From contig CM039512.1 of NCBI GenBank assembly GCA_022432975.1, positions 2,156,519 through 2,220,518 on the forward strand: 64,000 bases of DNA, given 5' to 3'. The notes beneath the pieces are model-generated. The model was not told where the DNA came from and did not search any database. It saw nothing but the letters and a program-made list of their open reading frames with translations. A program made the translations under genes and the position numbers. Positions within the stretch are counted from its first letter, which is position 1. Each line of letters starts with the position of its first letter. Positions 36,870 to 49,690 of the stretch are shown one piece after another. The DNA comes from Begonia masoniana (Eukaryota > Streptophyta > Magnoliopsida > Cucurbitales > Begoniaceae).

Positions 36870-39800
36870 GGAATCAGCTTCAAAGCTCAAATGTCACGAC
36901 TTTGGGGAAGAACTAGATGAAATCTGGCTGGCATACGCAGCAGGAGAGATATAAAGAGGGAGGGTGAGAGAGAGATTAAAGAAGGTTAGCGCCGGAAACA
37001 GCACATTTTTTTAAAAAAAGACTTCAGTTTCCGCAGTCTAACTTCCACGGCAAGATGCTCTACCAGCCTGCTTCGTCCTTAAACCACCCCACTTTTTCAT
37101 CCCTGGATCCAAGTTTCCGGCGATCATTCTCCTGCAGGCCATGCTCCGGCAAGCAAAACACAACTAAAGAAGGCTAACAAAGCCAATCGCAACGCAATCC
37201 GAACCCCCCGGAACCACCTACACTATTCCACAAGCTTGAAGCTTGTAGCCAGCTACAATCCTCTCCATTTCTCACCTCCGAACTAAGCAACCCAAATAAA
37301 CAAAACTTCAAAAGCGAAATCCAAAAACAGTTCACAAGAAGATCGCCAAAAACTCTTTCAAAAACCTCGATTCTCTTCCTCACAACCGGCGGAGATAAAA
37401 AGTAGATCGACGAGATATCCAGTAGCTTCTCAGTTTGAGACCGATTTAACTTCCACTTCGTTCCACAGCGATGCTATTCTCTTCTCTCCTAAAGACGACA
37501 AAGAGCTTGGAAGGAGCTACTAAAAGGAAGGAAAAGGAAAATTGCAGAAATAGCCTCTGATTTGTAGTAAAATACGATTATGCCACTGCGTGCTACTTTT
37601 GTCGGTTTCAAAGAAAGAGATATATATTAGTAGTTATTTGGGTCCGACAAGTGGTGGGACACAATCGTTGGATTGTGAAATACTGCGGTCTTCTGTCGAG
37701 GTGACGTCATGTACATACTTACCCTCGTTACCCCAACTAAATTACGAAACCTTGCCATCCTGTAATAACACGGTCGGATTTCTTTTTTAGTTTTGGCGGA
37801 AATTAAAAAGGAATATTCAATGCTGAGTGAATTACTCAATTACCCACGTGTTATGTTGCATTAATTGCCATTATTTATTTTTATATAAAAACTATATAAT
37901 AAAATTTTATTTTCGATTTCAAAGTTTTTCTTTTCATGCATAAATCATAATTTAAATGTGCAAATTTTAATTTTTAATATTAAAAAAAACACTGATTTTA
38001 GTGAGCCCAAGACAGTGATTTCCCACTTCATTTAATTATTGTCATATTCAGTCTATGATTAATATTTAAAAAAACTAAAAAAAAAATTGATTTGCTCTAG
38101 GCACATCAATGCTTGTGTTGAGCCCATAACCAAAATCATCCACAAAATAAAAAAAACAATAATAATCATATAATTGATTAAAATTAGGAGAAAGATCATA
38201 ATAATTTAAAATAATTATTAATTTATCGTAACATTATTATCTCTGCTTTCTATGACAGCCCACTTTGTAAAAAAATAACGACCCATAATTATATAGATCA
38301 TGAGGGTTCATGTCATACAAGTAGAAGTGCACAATCTCATAAAAAAATTTCTTTTTTAAAGATTAATTCGTCCGGAATTGAACCAAAATGAATAATATTA
38401 TAATAAAAATAATTGCACTTTTCACCATGTTTTTTCGTCTCATCGTAGATTCAAACGTAAATATATGTAATATAATCATTTTAATTTATATAAAAGTTAT
38501 TATTATTATTATATTTTTTAAAAAAGGGTTTTTTTGTTAAACTAATTTTAAAAAGTAATATCAGGATTGGAATGCACATGGTATTGGTGGGTGGGTGATT
38601 AGGGCTTGAATTAGCTCTATTGTTATAGGTGATATTGAGGAGAATTTTCAACCGTTGATGAATCTCATTCTTTCCTGGGTCCCCAAATTCAACGGGCAAG
38701 ATGGGTTCAAAAGGTCTAAAAAAGGTAGCTAGACTAGGGCTCATCTTTTATTTATTTATTTATTTTTTTCGTTTCTTTTCAAAGCCCAAGCACTAGCAGT
38801 GAGTCAGAAATAAACAATAAATAAATAATAATGTTCTTCATAAAAAGGAGGAGCTCTAGTTGGAGACACATGACACATTGCTCTCTCTCTCTCTCTCTCT
38901 AGTCTCTCTCTAGTTTGAGCGATGAGTGAGAAAAGATTCCAAATGGACGGCCTTGATGGCATTGGAATATTACAATCAGTGATTCTTTCTATGCAGATGC
39001 AGTATTTGTTTAGTGTAAAAAAGAGTGTGATTTACTCAAAACAAAGAGTATAATAATTCCATCATGTGAGTTCTTTCTCTGAAACTAGTTCAGAATTCCA
39101 TGTCTACTGCCCAAAACAGAGGCTTGCATGCATATTTATTTCTTTTTTCTAAAGAAATAATAATTAATTAAATAATATATTTGTATTTAATAAATTGATA
39201 TTAGATTTGGAGTATGTAATGGTAAAGTGTAATTTCAACTGTAACGTTTGAAATTATTTATAGATTAAATTTTAATTTTTTATTTTTTTCAAATTTAATC
39301 TCAACCTTTTAGCTATCAACAATTTGGACTTTATTGTTATTTTATTTGTTAAATCTATCATGTATATATTATGTGTTTCGTTAGGTGTTTTAACGATGAT
39401 TTCTAATCCGATTTCAAACACTTTCGATCTCTCGACAGAGTTCGTAATCACTGGAAAAAAGATCAGCAAAGATAGAAATTAGATTAAAAACTGGTATAAG
39501 GGTTCGAAATAAAACGTGTTATACACGTGCTTGATTTGACAAGATAAATCGATGATACGATCCAAAATTGTTTATTGTTTTATAAATGACTTCAAACGTT
39601 ATGGGTCTAAATTAGGATTTGACCGTTGAATACGACAATTACCAATGTACGCACGTAGGGAGGGGAGAATGTCTAATACCTAATAATAAACCAAAAACAA
39701 TATGATAGTTAAAGGGCAATTCTCATTGACCAAATGAAGGGTAAGAAAAATGGGCAAAGTGGGATGGCAAATGACCCATCAAACTAACAAAAGTCAATTC

Positions 39801-40162
39801 CTTTGTATGTCCAACTATGTACCATCATGCCTATTTTTTTTTTATTTTTTTCAATATTTTTATATAAATTTTATTCCTTTTTTAGTTTTAGGCACAAAAT
39901 TGTAATGAAAAAGGAGAAAAGGTTGAATCTTTGGTAGTGATTTTGGATTGGGGTGCACGTTAGGAAGTGACAAAAAAAGGGGCATGAGAATATTGACATT
40001 AACAAAAATATCCCACTTTCCACCACCCCTAAATCCTTTATTTTGGATTATTCTCCCTATTTTTCCACAAATTAGGTTATTATTTGTTGTGCTTTTTATT
40101 TGAAAAATAGATCTTCTTTTGAAAATAAAATCATTGGCAAATTCTTATATTAAAAAAAAAAA
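36870..40162. other. LHW leader/promoter and 3.3-kb gene-free spacer
   Basis: 36870-37500 is probably LHW leader and promoter. Beyond that is AT-rich DNA. 38284-38345 resembles the TRIM family at 30507 (tacaagtagaagtgcacaat). 38881-38912 is CT-rich microsatellite. I see no gene. Confidence 0.45.
38284..38345 (+). mobile_element. TRIM-like fragment
   Basis: The stretch GTTCATGTCATACAAGTAG, followed by AAGTGCACAATCTCAT, matches the section of the TRIM LTR around 30818-30850. Short and without ends. Confidence 0.45.
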
Positions 40163-41400
<1,238 letters not shown>

Positions 41401-41479
41401 AACGACTGCGGACAAACCTCGGGACCTAACCCGAGTGTAAGCGAATCCCGGACTCGAGTATAGGCGAATCCCGGGTCGT

Positions 41480-41756
41480 AAAGAGGGGGTCGTCGCAATC
41501 CCACATCGCTTGGGGAAGTATATGGAAATGAAACATATATAAGGAGACCCTCCCAAAATAGTAAGACGCGTTTTGGAGTACAATTGACAACGGATCCCAT
41601 AAGAACTCCGAAGTTAAAAGTGCTTCGGCGAAAGTAGTACCAGATTGGGTGACCGACTGGGAAGTTCTCGCCAAACAAAGCTGTAAGAGGAGGATATTGA
41701 GCTACGGCCCAATCTCCAGAACGGACAATATCTTATTGGGAAAATGGGCAATTACA
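41480..41756 (-). mobile_element. Cassandra-like TRIM LTR carrying 5S rRNA sequence
   Basis: On the minus strand it begins TGTAATTGCCCA at 41756 with GATATTGTCC shortly after. It continues through AAACGCGTCTTACTATTTTG and CCAAGCGATGTGGGATTG, all hallmarks of Cassandra-type TRIM LTRs. Inside, on the + strand at 41593-41672, is 5S rRNA-like sequence: GGATCCCATAAGAACTCCGA, AAGTTAA, GCTTCGGCGAAAGTAGTACC, GGGTGACCGACTGGGAAGTT. The other LTR end is not clear. Two similar 27-29 base units (CGAGTGTAAGCGAATCCCGG / CGAGTATAGGCGAATCCCGG) lie at 41432-41475. Confidence 0.78.
41593..41672 (+). repeat. 5S rRNA-like segment within the TRIM
   Basis: Covers about the 3' two thirds of plant 5S rRNA, including the A-box/C-box promoter region (AGTTAAAAGTGCTTCGGCGA, GGGTGACC), with several substitutions. 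It is not a functional 5S gene because the 5' third and the T-run terminator are missing. Confidence 0.75.
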
Positions 41757-42625
41757 GTAAGGATAATCAATTTAAGACAAAAAAAAAAGTGAATTAAAAC
41801 CAAATAATGTGAATAGTGTAATAATGATTGTGTTTGCCAGCCAAGAAAAAGAAAAAGGGTGAGAAAATTGAGCTGCAATCTCTCTATTTGTTCTGTTAAC
41901 TTACTTGGACTTTTATCACACATGACAAATGTGTTTGGACATTTCAATAATTTCAAACAGTGCCCAAATCCAGTGGATAGACATTGATATGTACTATATA
42001 ATGAACTTTCATTATCACGATCCACACAACAAATTATTAGTGCAATGTATCCACATCAAGCGTTATGTTTAGAAACAGTAGATAGACGCATAGAAACAGT
42101 CGATAGACACAGATGCATTAATTGGCGACACTATGTTAATTTTTGTTTGACGCGTTAGCAATTGTATTATTTTATTTTTATTTTTTTTTTAAATTATGGA
42201 ATTATAGGTCACTAACTAATTGTTCTTACTTGTTATGTATGTCTAAATGTCATTTAATTAGAAGTAGTTTGGACTTGTAGTAATGCAGCTTATGTAACGG
42301 GACTAGAGCAATTAAACGGGTCCATTATTTAAATGGGCTGATTTATTTGGGCCTTTTATTTTTAATTGTACTTTGAAGTTGCTATAGTATTCATAACTTC
42401 TTGAATTTATTATTAACATAGTCAATTATTGATGTATTTATAAAATTTACATTCTCTTGAAACAAATTTGTAATTATTTCACAAAATAATAATAATTAAG
42501 TTGACAGAATGAGAACGGTAGAACTCATTCCAAAAACTAGCTCAATAATTGAAATAATCTCCTTATATTATATACTGGACCTTTGCTTTCTTCTTTGTCG
42601 ATGTGGGATATTCAACATCTGCCCA
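41757..42625. other. Spacer before the minisatellite
   Basis: AT-rich. The last 50 bases (CGATGTGGGATATTC, on the other strand GAATATCCCACATCG) again resemble TRIM LTR text. No gene. Confidence 0.4.
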
Positions 42626-44958
42626 CACGTCCAGCGTGGTAGGTTTTTCCTTCACGTCTAGCGTGCTAGGTTTTTCCTTCACGTCTAGCGTGCTAGGTTT
42701 TTCCTTCACGTCTAGCGTGCTAGGTTTTTCCTTCACGTCTAGCGTGCTAGGTTTTTCCTTCACGTCTAGCGTGCTAGGTTTTTCCTTCACGTCTAGCGTG
42801 CTAGGTTTTTCCTTCACGTCTAGCGTGCTAGGTTTTTCCTTCACGTCTAGCGTGCTAGGTTTTTCCTTCACGTCTAGCGTGCTAGGTTTTTCCTTCACGT
42901 CTAGCGTGCTAGGTTTTTCCTTCACGTCTAGCGTGCTAGGTTTTTCCTTCACGTCTAGCGTGCTAGGTTTTTCCTTCACGTCTAGCGTGCTAGGTTTTTC
43001 CTTCACGTCTAGCGTGCTAGGTTTTTCCTTCACGTCTAGCGTGCTAGGTTTTTCCTTCACGTCTAGCGTGCTAGGTTTTTCCTTCACGTCTAGCGTGCTA
43101 GGTTTTTCCTTCACGTCTAGCGTGCTAGGTTTTTCCTTCACGTCTAGCGTGCTAGGTTTTTCCTTCACGTCTAGCGTGCTAGGTTTTTCCTTCACGTCTA
43201 GCGTGCTAGGTTTTTCCTTCACGTCTAGCGTGCTAGGTTTTTCCTTCACGTCTAGCGTGCTAGGTTTTTCCTTCACGTCTAGCGTGCTAGGTTTTTCCTT
43301 CACGTCTAGCGTGCTAGGTTTTTCCTTCACGTCTAGCGTGCTAGGTTTTTCCTTCACGTCTAGCGTGCTAGGTTTTTCCTTCACGTCTAGCGTGCTAGGT
43401 TTTTCCTTCACGTCTAGCGTGCTAGGTTTTTCCTTCACGTCTAGCGTGCTAGGTTTTTCCTTCACGTCTAGCGTGCTAGGTTTTTCCTTCACGTCTAGCG
43501 TGCTAGGTTTTTCCTTCACGTCTAGCGTGCTAGGTTTTTCCTTCACGTCTAGCGTGCTAGGTTTTTCCTTCACGTCTAGCGTGCTAGGTTTTTCCTTCAC
43601 GTCTAGCGTGCTAGGTTTTTCCTTCACGTCTAGCGTGCTAGGTTTTTCCTTCACGTCTAGCGTGCTAGGTTTTTCCTTCACGTCTAGCGTGCTAGGTTTT
43701 TCCTTCACGTCTAGCGTGCTAGGTTTTTCCTTCACGTCTAGCGTGCTAGGTTTTTCCTTCACGTCTAGCGTGCTAGGTTTTTCCTTCACGTCTAGCGTGC
43801 TAGGTTTTTCCTTCACGTCTAGCGTGCTAGGTTTTTCCTTCACGTCTAGCGTGCTAGGTTTTTCCTTCACGTCTAGCGTGCTAGGTTTTTCCTTCACGTC
43901 TAGCGTGCTAGGTTTTTCCTTCACGTCTAGCGTGCTAGGTTTTTCCTTCACGTCTAGCGTGCTAGGTTTTTCCTTCACGTCTAGCGTGCTAGGTTTTTCC
44001 TTCACGTCTAGCGTGCTAGGTTTTTCCTTCACGTCTAGCGTGCTAGGTTTTTCCTTCACGTCTAGCGTGCTAGGTTTTTCCTTCACGTCTAGCGTGCTAG
44101 GTTTTTCCTTCACGTCTAGCGTGCTAGGTTTTTCCTTCACGTCTAGCGTGCTAGGTTTTTCCTTCACGTCTAGCGTGCTAGGTTTTTCCTTCACGTCTAG
44201 CGTGCTAGGTTTTTCCTTCACGTCTAGCGTGCTAGGTTTTTCCTTCACGTCTAGCGTGCTAGGTTTTTCCTTCACGTCTAGCGTGCTAGGTTTTTCCTTC
44301 ACGTCTAGCGTGCTAGGTTTTTCCTTCACGTCTAGCGTGCTAGGTTTTTCCTTCACGTCTAGCGTGCTAGGTTTTTCCTTCACGTCTAGCGTGCTAGGTT
44401 TTTCCTTCACGTCTAGCGTGCTAGGTTTTTCCTTCACGTCTAGCGTGCTAGGTTTTTCCTTCACGTCTAGCGTGCTAGGTTTTTCCTTCACGTCTAGCGT
44501 GCTAGGTTTTTCCTTCACGTCTAGCGTGCTAGGTTTTTCCTTCACGTCTAGCGTGCTAGGTTTTTCCTTCACGTCTAGCGTGCTAGGTTTTTCCTTCACG
44601 TCTAGCGTGCTAGGTTTTTCCTTCACGTCTAGCGTGCTAGGTTTTTCCTTCACGTCTAGCGTGCTAGGTTTTTCCTTCACGTCTAGCGTGCTAGGTTTTT
44701 CCTTCACGTCTAGCGTGCTAGGTTTTTCCTTCACGTCTAGCGTGCTAGGTTTTTCCTTCACGTCTAGCGTGCTAGGTTTTTCCTTCACGTCTAGCGTGCT
44801 AGGTTTTTCCTTCACGTCTAGCGTGCTAGGTTTTTCCTTCACGTCTAGCGTGCTAGGTTTTTCCTTCACGTCTAGCGTGCTAGGTTTTTCCTTCACGTCT
44901 AGCGTGCTAGGTTTTTCCTTCACGTCTAGCGTGCTAGGTTTTTCCTTCACGTCTAGCG
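42626..44958 (+). repeat. 27-bp minisatellite, 86 full units plus a part
   Basis: The unit CACGTCTAGCGTGCTAGG plus TTTTTCCTT repeats with a fixed 27-base period from 42626 to 44947, then 11 further bases. Unit 1 differs at two positions (CCAG, GGTAG); the rest appear identical by eye. Each unit holds two overlapping near-palindromes, CACG-TCTAG-CGTG and CTAGC-GT-GCTAG. Because 27 is a multiple of three and no stop occurs, both strands are open for almost 800 codons (TSSVLGFSF on +, VKEKPSTLD on -). Neither frame has an ATG start, so I do not call a protein. Confidence 0.95.
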
Positions 44959-45761
44959 AGCATAGAAATATGTAAAAGACTGGGATATAATTTTCTTCTC
45001 TTTAAGCTGACTGTTGACCTTTATTTTAAGGGAATAAATTGTCAAATTTGTGAGTTTTGTCACTCTCTACTGACCAAGTAGATCATGTCATGTAGAAATC
45101 AAATGATTGTTGAAAAAAATATGTTAACGCGAGCCACTGGATTTAAGTGGGAAAGATTTTTTTGTTAAAAAACTACGGGCAGGTAAACAATTAAATATTT
45201 AAATATTTAGATGTAATCGCGAGTTTTTTGATTTTAACTTGCATGAATTTATAGATAAAATTAATGAGATCTATTACACGAGTCTACTGGTTTGTCTCAA
45301 ATAGGATTCAAGGAATGTCGTGTTTCATTTTTCTTACTATACAACTATTTTGTCTCGTAATTTTTTTTTTGTATTATCCCATCGTATAATGTGACACGCT
45401 TGGGTAATTATAGTTTCATCATTTACCCTAATCCAACTTTCACAATCAGTCAATCTTTCGCAAAGAAGATGTTCAATAACTATGGATAATGTAGTGAAAG
45501 AAACATAGTGAAAAATACAAATCTTGTAAGGTAACGAAAGCCTTAAAATAGATAAATATGTTGTAAAATGTAAAAAAAATAAAAGGTGTATCGGTAGTTA
45601 TTTCATTTCGAACTTTTACAAGATTATTTAAATTAACACATTGACAAAATTCGATAATCAAAACAGATAATATCGTACTATTTTACGTATTAAGGTCATA
45701 CGATCATAAATATTAAAAACAACCTCAATTGAAGTTTCTATTATAGATTATACATGTAAAG
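44959..45761. other. Spacer and PUB 3' region
   Basis: AT-rich DNA between the minisatellite and the 3' end of the U-box gene. No gene seen. Confidence 0.45.
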
Positions 45762-46937
45762 TTAAAAACAAGGTGAATTTCTCCAAACCTTAGAGTGTAA
45801 CTCGAGGGTTTCTCGAGCCCTCTCTTTCGTCTTCGAACTCACCTCCAGTTGCACCACCAAGCAAAGCTTCGTCACCACTCCAACCTCCATCATCTCCTGC
45901 AGAACCCTAGAGTTTGCAGAAAACCTACTTATGGAGGATAATATTCTCACTCCTCTCTCACTCGCAACTTTCGAAACCCTGAGTATTTTTTTGGAAATGA
46001 CAGCTAACCCACCGCCATGATCGATTAGCTGAGCTCTACCCTCTGCGCAGCCGCATAGCTTGTCTAGAACTATGAGCGAAAGTTCGCAAAGTCTCTTGTC
46101 TGATGAGTTTAAAAGAATCTCGATGAGCGCCATTACTGCTCCTTCTTCCACTGCTTTGATTCGGTTTCTCCCCCACGGACATAGCTCCACGAGCAATTTC
46201 AAAGCATCTTTTGACACTTTTCGAGAGATTTGGTCGCTGATAATACGAACTGTCTCGGCGAAAAGTTGCCGGTTAACACTCATAGATTGAATCGGATCGG
46301 CCGCTTTAAAGATTGATTTTAGTAACATTATTGCGTAGACTCTTGATTGGGAGTTTCCTATCTTCAAAACTCGAACTAACGAATCGATAAAATCGAAATC
46401 TTTGTTCGCAAGGATTTTGAGACGTTCTTCTGAGGATTCGAGGCTGAAAAGAATCTCAATGGCTGCTCCTGCAACAGTTTCATCTTCGTCGTTCTTCATT
46501 GCTGAAGCCAAAAATTCTAATGCACCTGCAGCGACTAATTGGGCTCTATTTCTTTCACTCTCTGAAGCAATGGATCTGAGTTTTCTCATGCATTGGAGCT
46601 TTGTGTTAGGAGCTTTAATGGCGTCTGCTAGGATTTTCATGATCTGGGCTCTGTCAAGCTGGGGTTTTGGAGTCGGGATTCTCTCGACGCCATTAGTAGC
46701 ATTCAGTGAACACCAAGATTGAATCAATCGTCGGAGAGTGTGGTTCGGTATCAGATCTGAATCGAAAATAGCCTGCTTCGTAACCGGACAGAAATGGTTA
46801 TGGCCGGAAAACAACCATCTCTCAATACTTCCTCGATCGTAAGTGATGCCGGTGGAGAGTGTAACAGGATCTCTCATTAGTTGCAACGAAATGGGACAGA
46901 GAAAATGAGAAGGAAATTCAATGTCTGACTCTTCCAT
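45762..46937 (-). CDS. PUB23: Plant U-box E3 ubiquitin ligase, PUB22/PUB23/PUB24 type
   Basis: An intact, intronless frame of 391 residues. The U-box spans about residues 8-78 (FPSHFLCPISLQLMRDPVTL, GITYDRGSIERWL, CPVTKQ, IPNHTLRRLIQSWC), followed by ERIPTPKP, and the rest is ARM-type repeats. The end (KERARETLELHSKVWRNSPC) matches the PUB22/23/24 group. These cytosolic ligases damp pattern-triggered immunity and drought responses by ubiquitinating targets such as Exo70B2 and RPN subunits. The start is fixed by MEESDIEFPSHF, the normal distance before the U-box. It is slightly shorter than Arabidopsis PUB22/23 because the ARM region lacks an insertion. Which of 22, 23 or 24 is the true orthologue cannot be told here. 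Confidence 0.92.
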   Translation of the reverse strand: MEESDIEFPSHFLCPISLQLMRDPVTLSTGITYDRGSIERWLFSGHNHFCPVTKQAIFDSDLIPNHTLRRLIQSWCSLNATNGVERIPTPKPQLDRAQIMKILADAIKAPNTKLQCMRKLRSIASESERNRAQLVAAGALEFLASAMKNDEDETVAGAAIEILFSLESSEERLKILANKDFDFIDSLVRVLKIGNSQSRVYAIMLLKSIFKAADPIQSMSVNRQLFAETVRIISDQISRKVSKDALKLLVELCPWGRNRIKAVEEGAVMALIEILLNSSDKRLCELSLIVLDKLCGCAEGRAQLIDHGGGLAVISKKILRVSKVASERGVRILSSISRFSANSRVLQEMMEVGVVTKLCLVVQLEVSSKTKERARETLELHSKVWRNSPCF

Positions 46938-48540
46938 TTTGAGAGAAAAGATGAAGAGTTAACAAATTATATATTTGGGCAAATGAAGATCAGCGTGGAT
47001 AGCTGTAAAGACGCTGAACTTTTCAGTACAGACGACGATGGCTTAAATGAGGAAGAAGAAAGAAACCCAAATGCAAGTTGCTCCAAACGATACAGTCAAA
47101 TCAACATACTGGGAAGAGAGAGAGAGAGACAGTGGAAAAAGATGACATTTTCCAACAATTGAGAGACATACTTCTTCAACTCTGGACGTAGTTCTTGAAA
47201 GGGTGTTTTGACTTTCTCTTCTTCCAAACAAACAACTGGTTTTCTCTCTCTAAACTATCCGATTTTCAGACAATGGACGAGACAGCTGTTCTTAGGGCTC
47301 AGGGCTCACGCATTTCAACATGGCTCGGCTATTAAAAAATTTTAAAAAATTATTATTTTTTATTTTGTGTAGATTGAGTCATGAGATTTTAGTGTTATGC
47401 AATGTATGTCTTCAATGCTTTTGTTCTTTTCTGACCAATAAAATAGTACACGTAGAAGATCAAGCATTTGAAAATTACCCATAAAAACCAATTAACGATT
47501 GTCACGGCAGAACATAAAACAAGCATTAATCGACTGATAATAAGAGGAGCCTTGCAGATTCATCCATGTCTCATACTCGTACAAATTACTCCCACTTAAA
47601 TTTAAAGTTCTTATTCATACACTAATAACTCGTAGTAGGATTTCGACTAATTAAATTGTTAAATTTTGATGATTCAAAACAATACTTTCATAGTATTTAA
47701 TGAAAGATAATCAAGTGGTACGAGACATAACAAGATTTTGAACCACTCAATCCGAATTGTCATTTTTTTCAAAATTTAGTCTCGGACAATTATTGCGAAA
47801 ATACATGTGTAGCAGAAACCAAACCACACCTTAAGTTGGATCAAATTGATTTGTTCAAGTTGATTACTTCAACCTCAATCTTAATTTGACCACTTGAGGA
47901 GCAACTATTATACTATGTATTTATTAGTTACAGGTATATTTAATTTAAAATAAAAAAGAACATATGGAGTATTAGTAGATTTATACATGTATATATCTCT
48001 CTACCTTCATGTTAGCCCAAAAACCTCTAATGGGCTTCAAATATCCATGCCGGACGCAGACAAGGCCCGAAGGCTAAATTCGATATATCCAACATTGTTA
48101 TCCAAGCTTTAGTCATTCCAAAGCCTCATCGTTTCAAATCATCTAAATATACTATATTTATTTTTATGATATATTAGGTTTACCTTCTAATCTTATCTCC
48201 TGATATGACGCTTACACGTTACTGATTAATTTATGAAGTAATTAAGATAAATTGTGAATATTTAAAAAAAATCATACATCAAAACTGTTCCATGAGATTG
48301 CATTTGGATCAAATAACGAAGGTTCGTGCACAATTTTGATCATGTTGTAGGCCTCTCGGCTCAAATGCGCAGAACTACAAAACATATCATCTCTTTCTAT
48401 ACCAATTTCGGCTAACCAATATCGAGTATCATAAAGACTACATCAAATCTCCCCCCGATATTTTATTTCGATTCGACGATCAATTTTGACATCCGACCAA
48501 CTTTGTTTCAAATCCATGATGTTTTCATTGGGTATCCATA
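46938..48540. other. PUB promoter and intergenic DNA
   Basis: 46938-47330 is the likely promoter and leader of the U-box gene, with a GA-rich tract near 47117. The remainder is AT-rich with no gene. Confidence 0.45.
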
Positions 48541-49690
48541 ATCTTTGGATATTTGCTAACAAAAGTATGAAAGATGTCATTTCTCATGGCCAATTAGTAG
48601 ACACAAGTAATAATTACGTGTACAAAATTAGAAGCAGAGCTGCTCCAAATGGATGAGACCAACTTCGTCCTCATCGATCCTCTATGAATATGAATATGGT
48701 CTCATTTATCATAATTATTAATTTATTTTAGAATACATTATAAAACAATTTGTTTTTATTAGAAAATTAAATTATTGTTTAAAATTAATCTAACAATTTC
48801 ATTATAGTTGTAATGTCATGCATGCAATAAGGCATCGCATGACATGAAAAGCTTTGTATTTATTTGTTTCTTTTACGAAAAATTACGAGACTCTTCGTAA
48901 GGGCGAAATTTCGGCCACATTTGAGAAAAGTGGGTTTAACAACAAATATTCAAATGTGTTATTCCTCCAAAAGTAGGAACATTACTTAATCAATTGGTCA
49001 TAAAAGGAAAGCTAAATTAAAAGAACCCTAAAAATTGCCACCCACCCACATCAAGAGGATAAGTGGGTATCATCTTCTATTCGAATTCAAACTTTGTAGG
49101 CGATAGAATAATCTTTGGATATTTGCTAACAAAAGTATGAAAGATGTCATTTCTCATGGCCAATTAGTAGACACAAGTAATAATTACGTGTACAAAATTA
49201 GAAGCAGAGCTGCTCCAAATGGATGAGACCAACTTCGTCCTCATCGATCCTCTATGAATATGAATATGGTCTCATTTATCATAATTATTAATTTATTTTA
49301 GAATACATTATAAAACAATTTGTTTTTATTAGAAAATTAAATTATTGTTTAAAATTAATCTAACAATTTCATTATAGTTGTAATGTCATGCATGCAATAA
49401 GGCATCGCATGACATGAAAAGCTTTGTATTTATTTGTTTCTTTTACGAAAAATTACGAGACTCTTCGTAAGGGCGAAATTTCGGCCACATTTGAGAAAAG
49501 TGGGTTTAACAACAAATATTCAAATGTGTTATTCCTCCAAAAGTAGGAACATTACTTAATCAATTGGTCATAAAAGGAAAGCTAAATTAAAAGAACCCTA
49601 AAAATTGCCACCCACCCACATCAAGAGGATAAGTGGGTATCATCTTCTATTCGAATTCAAACTTTGTAGGCGATAGAATAATCTTTGGAT
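48541..49690 (+). repeat. Perfect 570-bp tandem duplication
   Basis: 48541-49110 is repeated at 49111-49680, followed by ten bases of a third start (ATCTTTGGAT, 49681-49690). The copies look identical base for base. Contains no gene. ATCTTTGGAT at both boundaries suggests unequal exchange or an assembly duplication. Confidence 0.93.

Noticed and set aside
41593..41672. A 5S rRNA gene
   Set aside because: The 5' third and terminator are missing, substitutions are many, and TRIM sequence surrounds it.
42626..44958. CRISPR-like regular repeat
   Set aside because: There are no unique spacers between repeats, there is no cas gene, and the context is a plant nuclear genome. It is a minisatellite.
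42563..44975. Two frames of nearly 800 codons with nine-residue repeats
   Set aside because: Both arise because the 27-bp unit is a multiple of three without stops. Neither begins with ATG, and no flanking domain or splice structure supports a gene.
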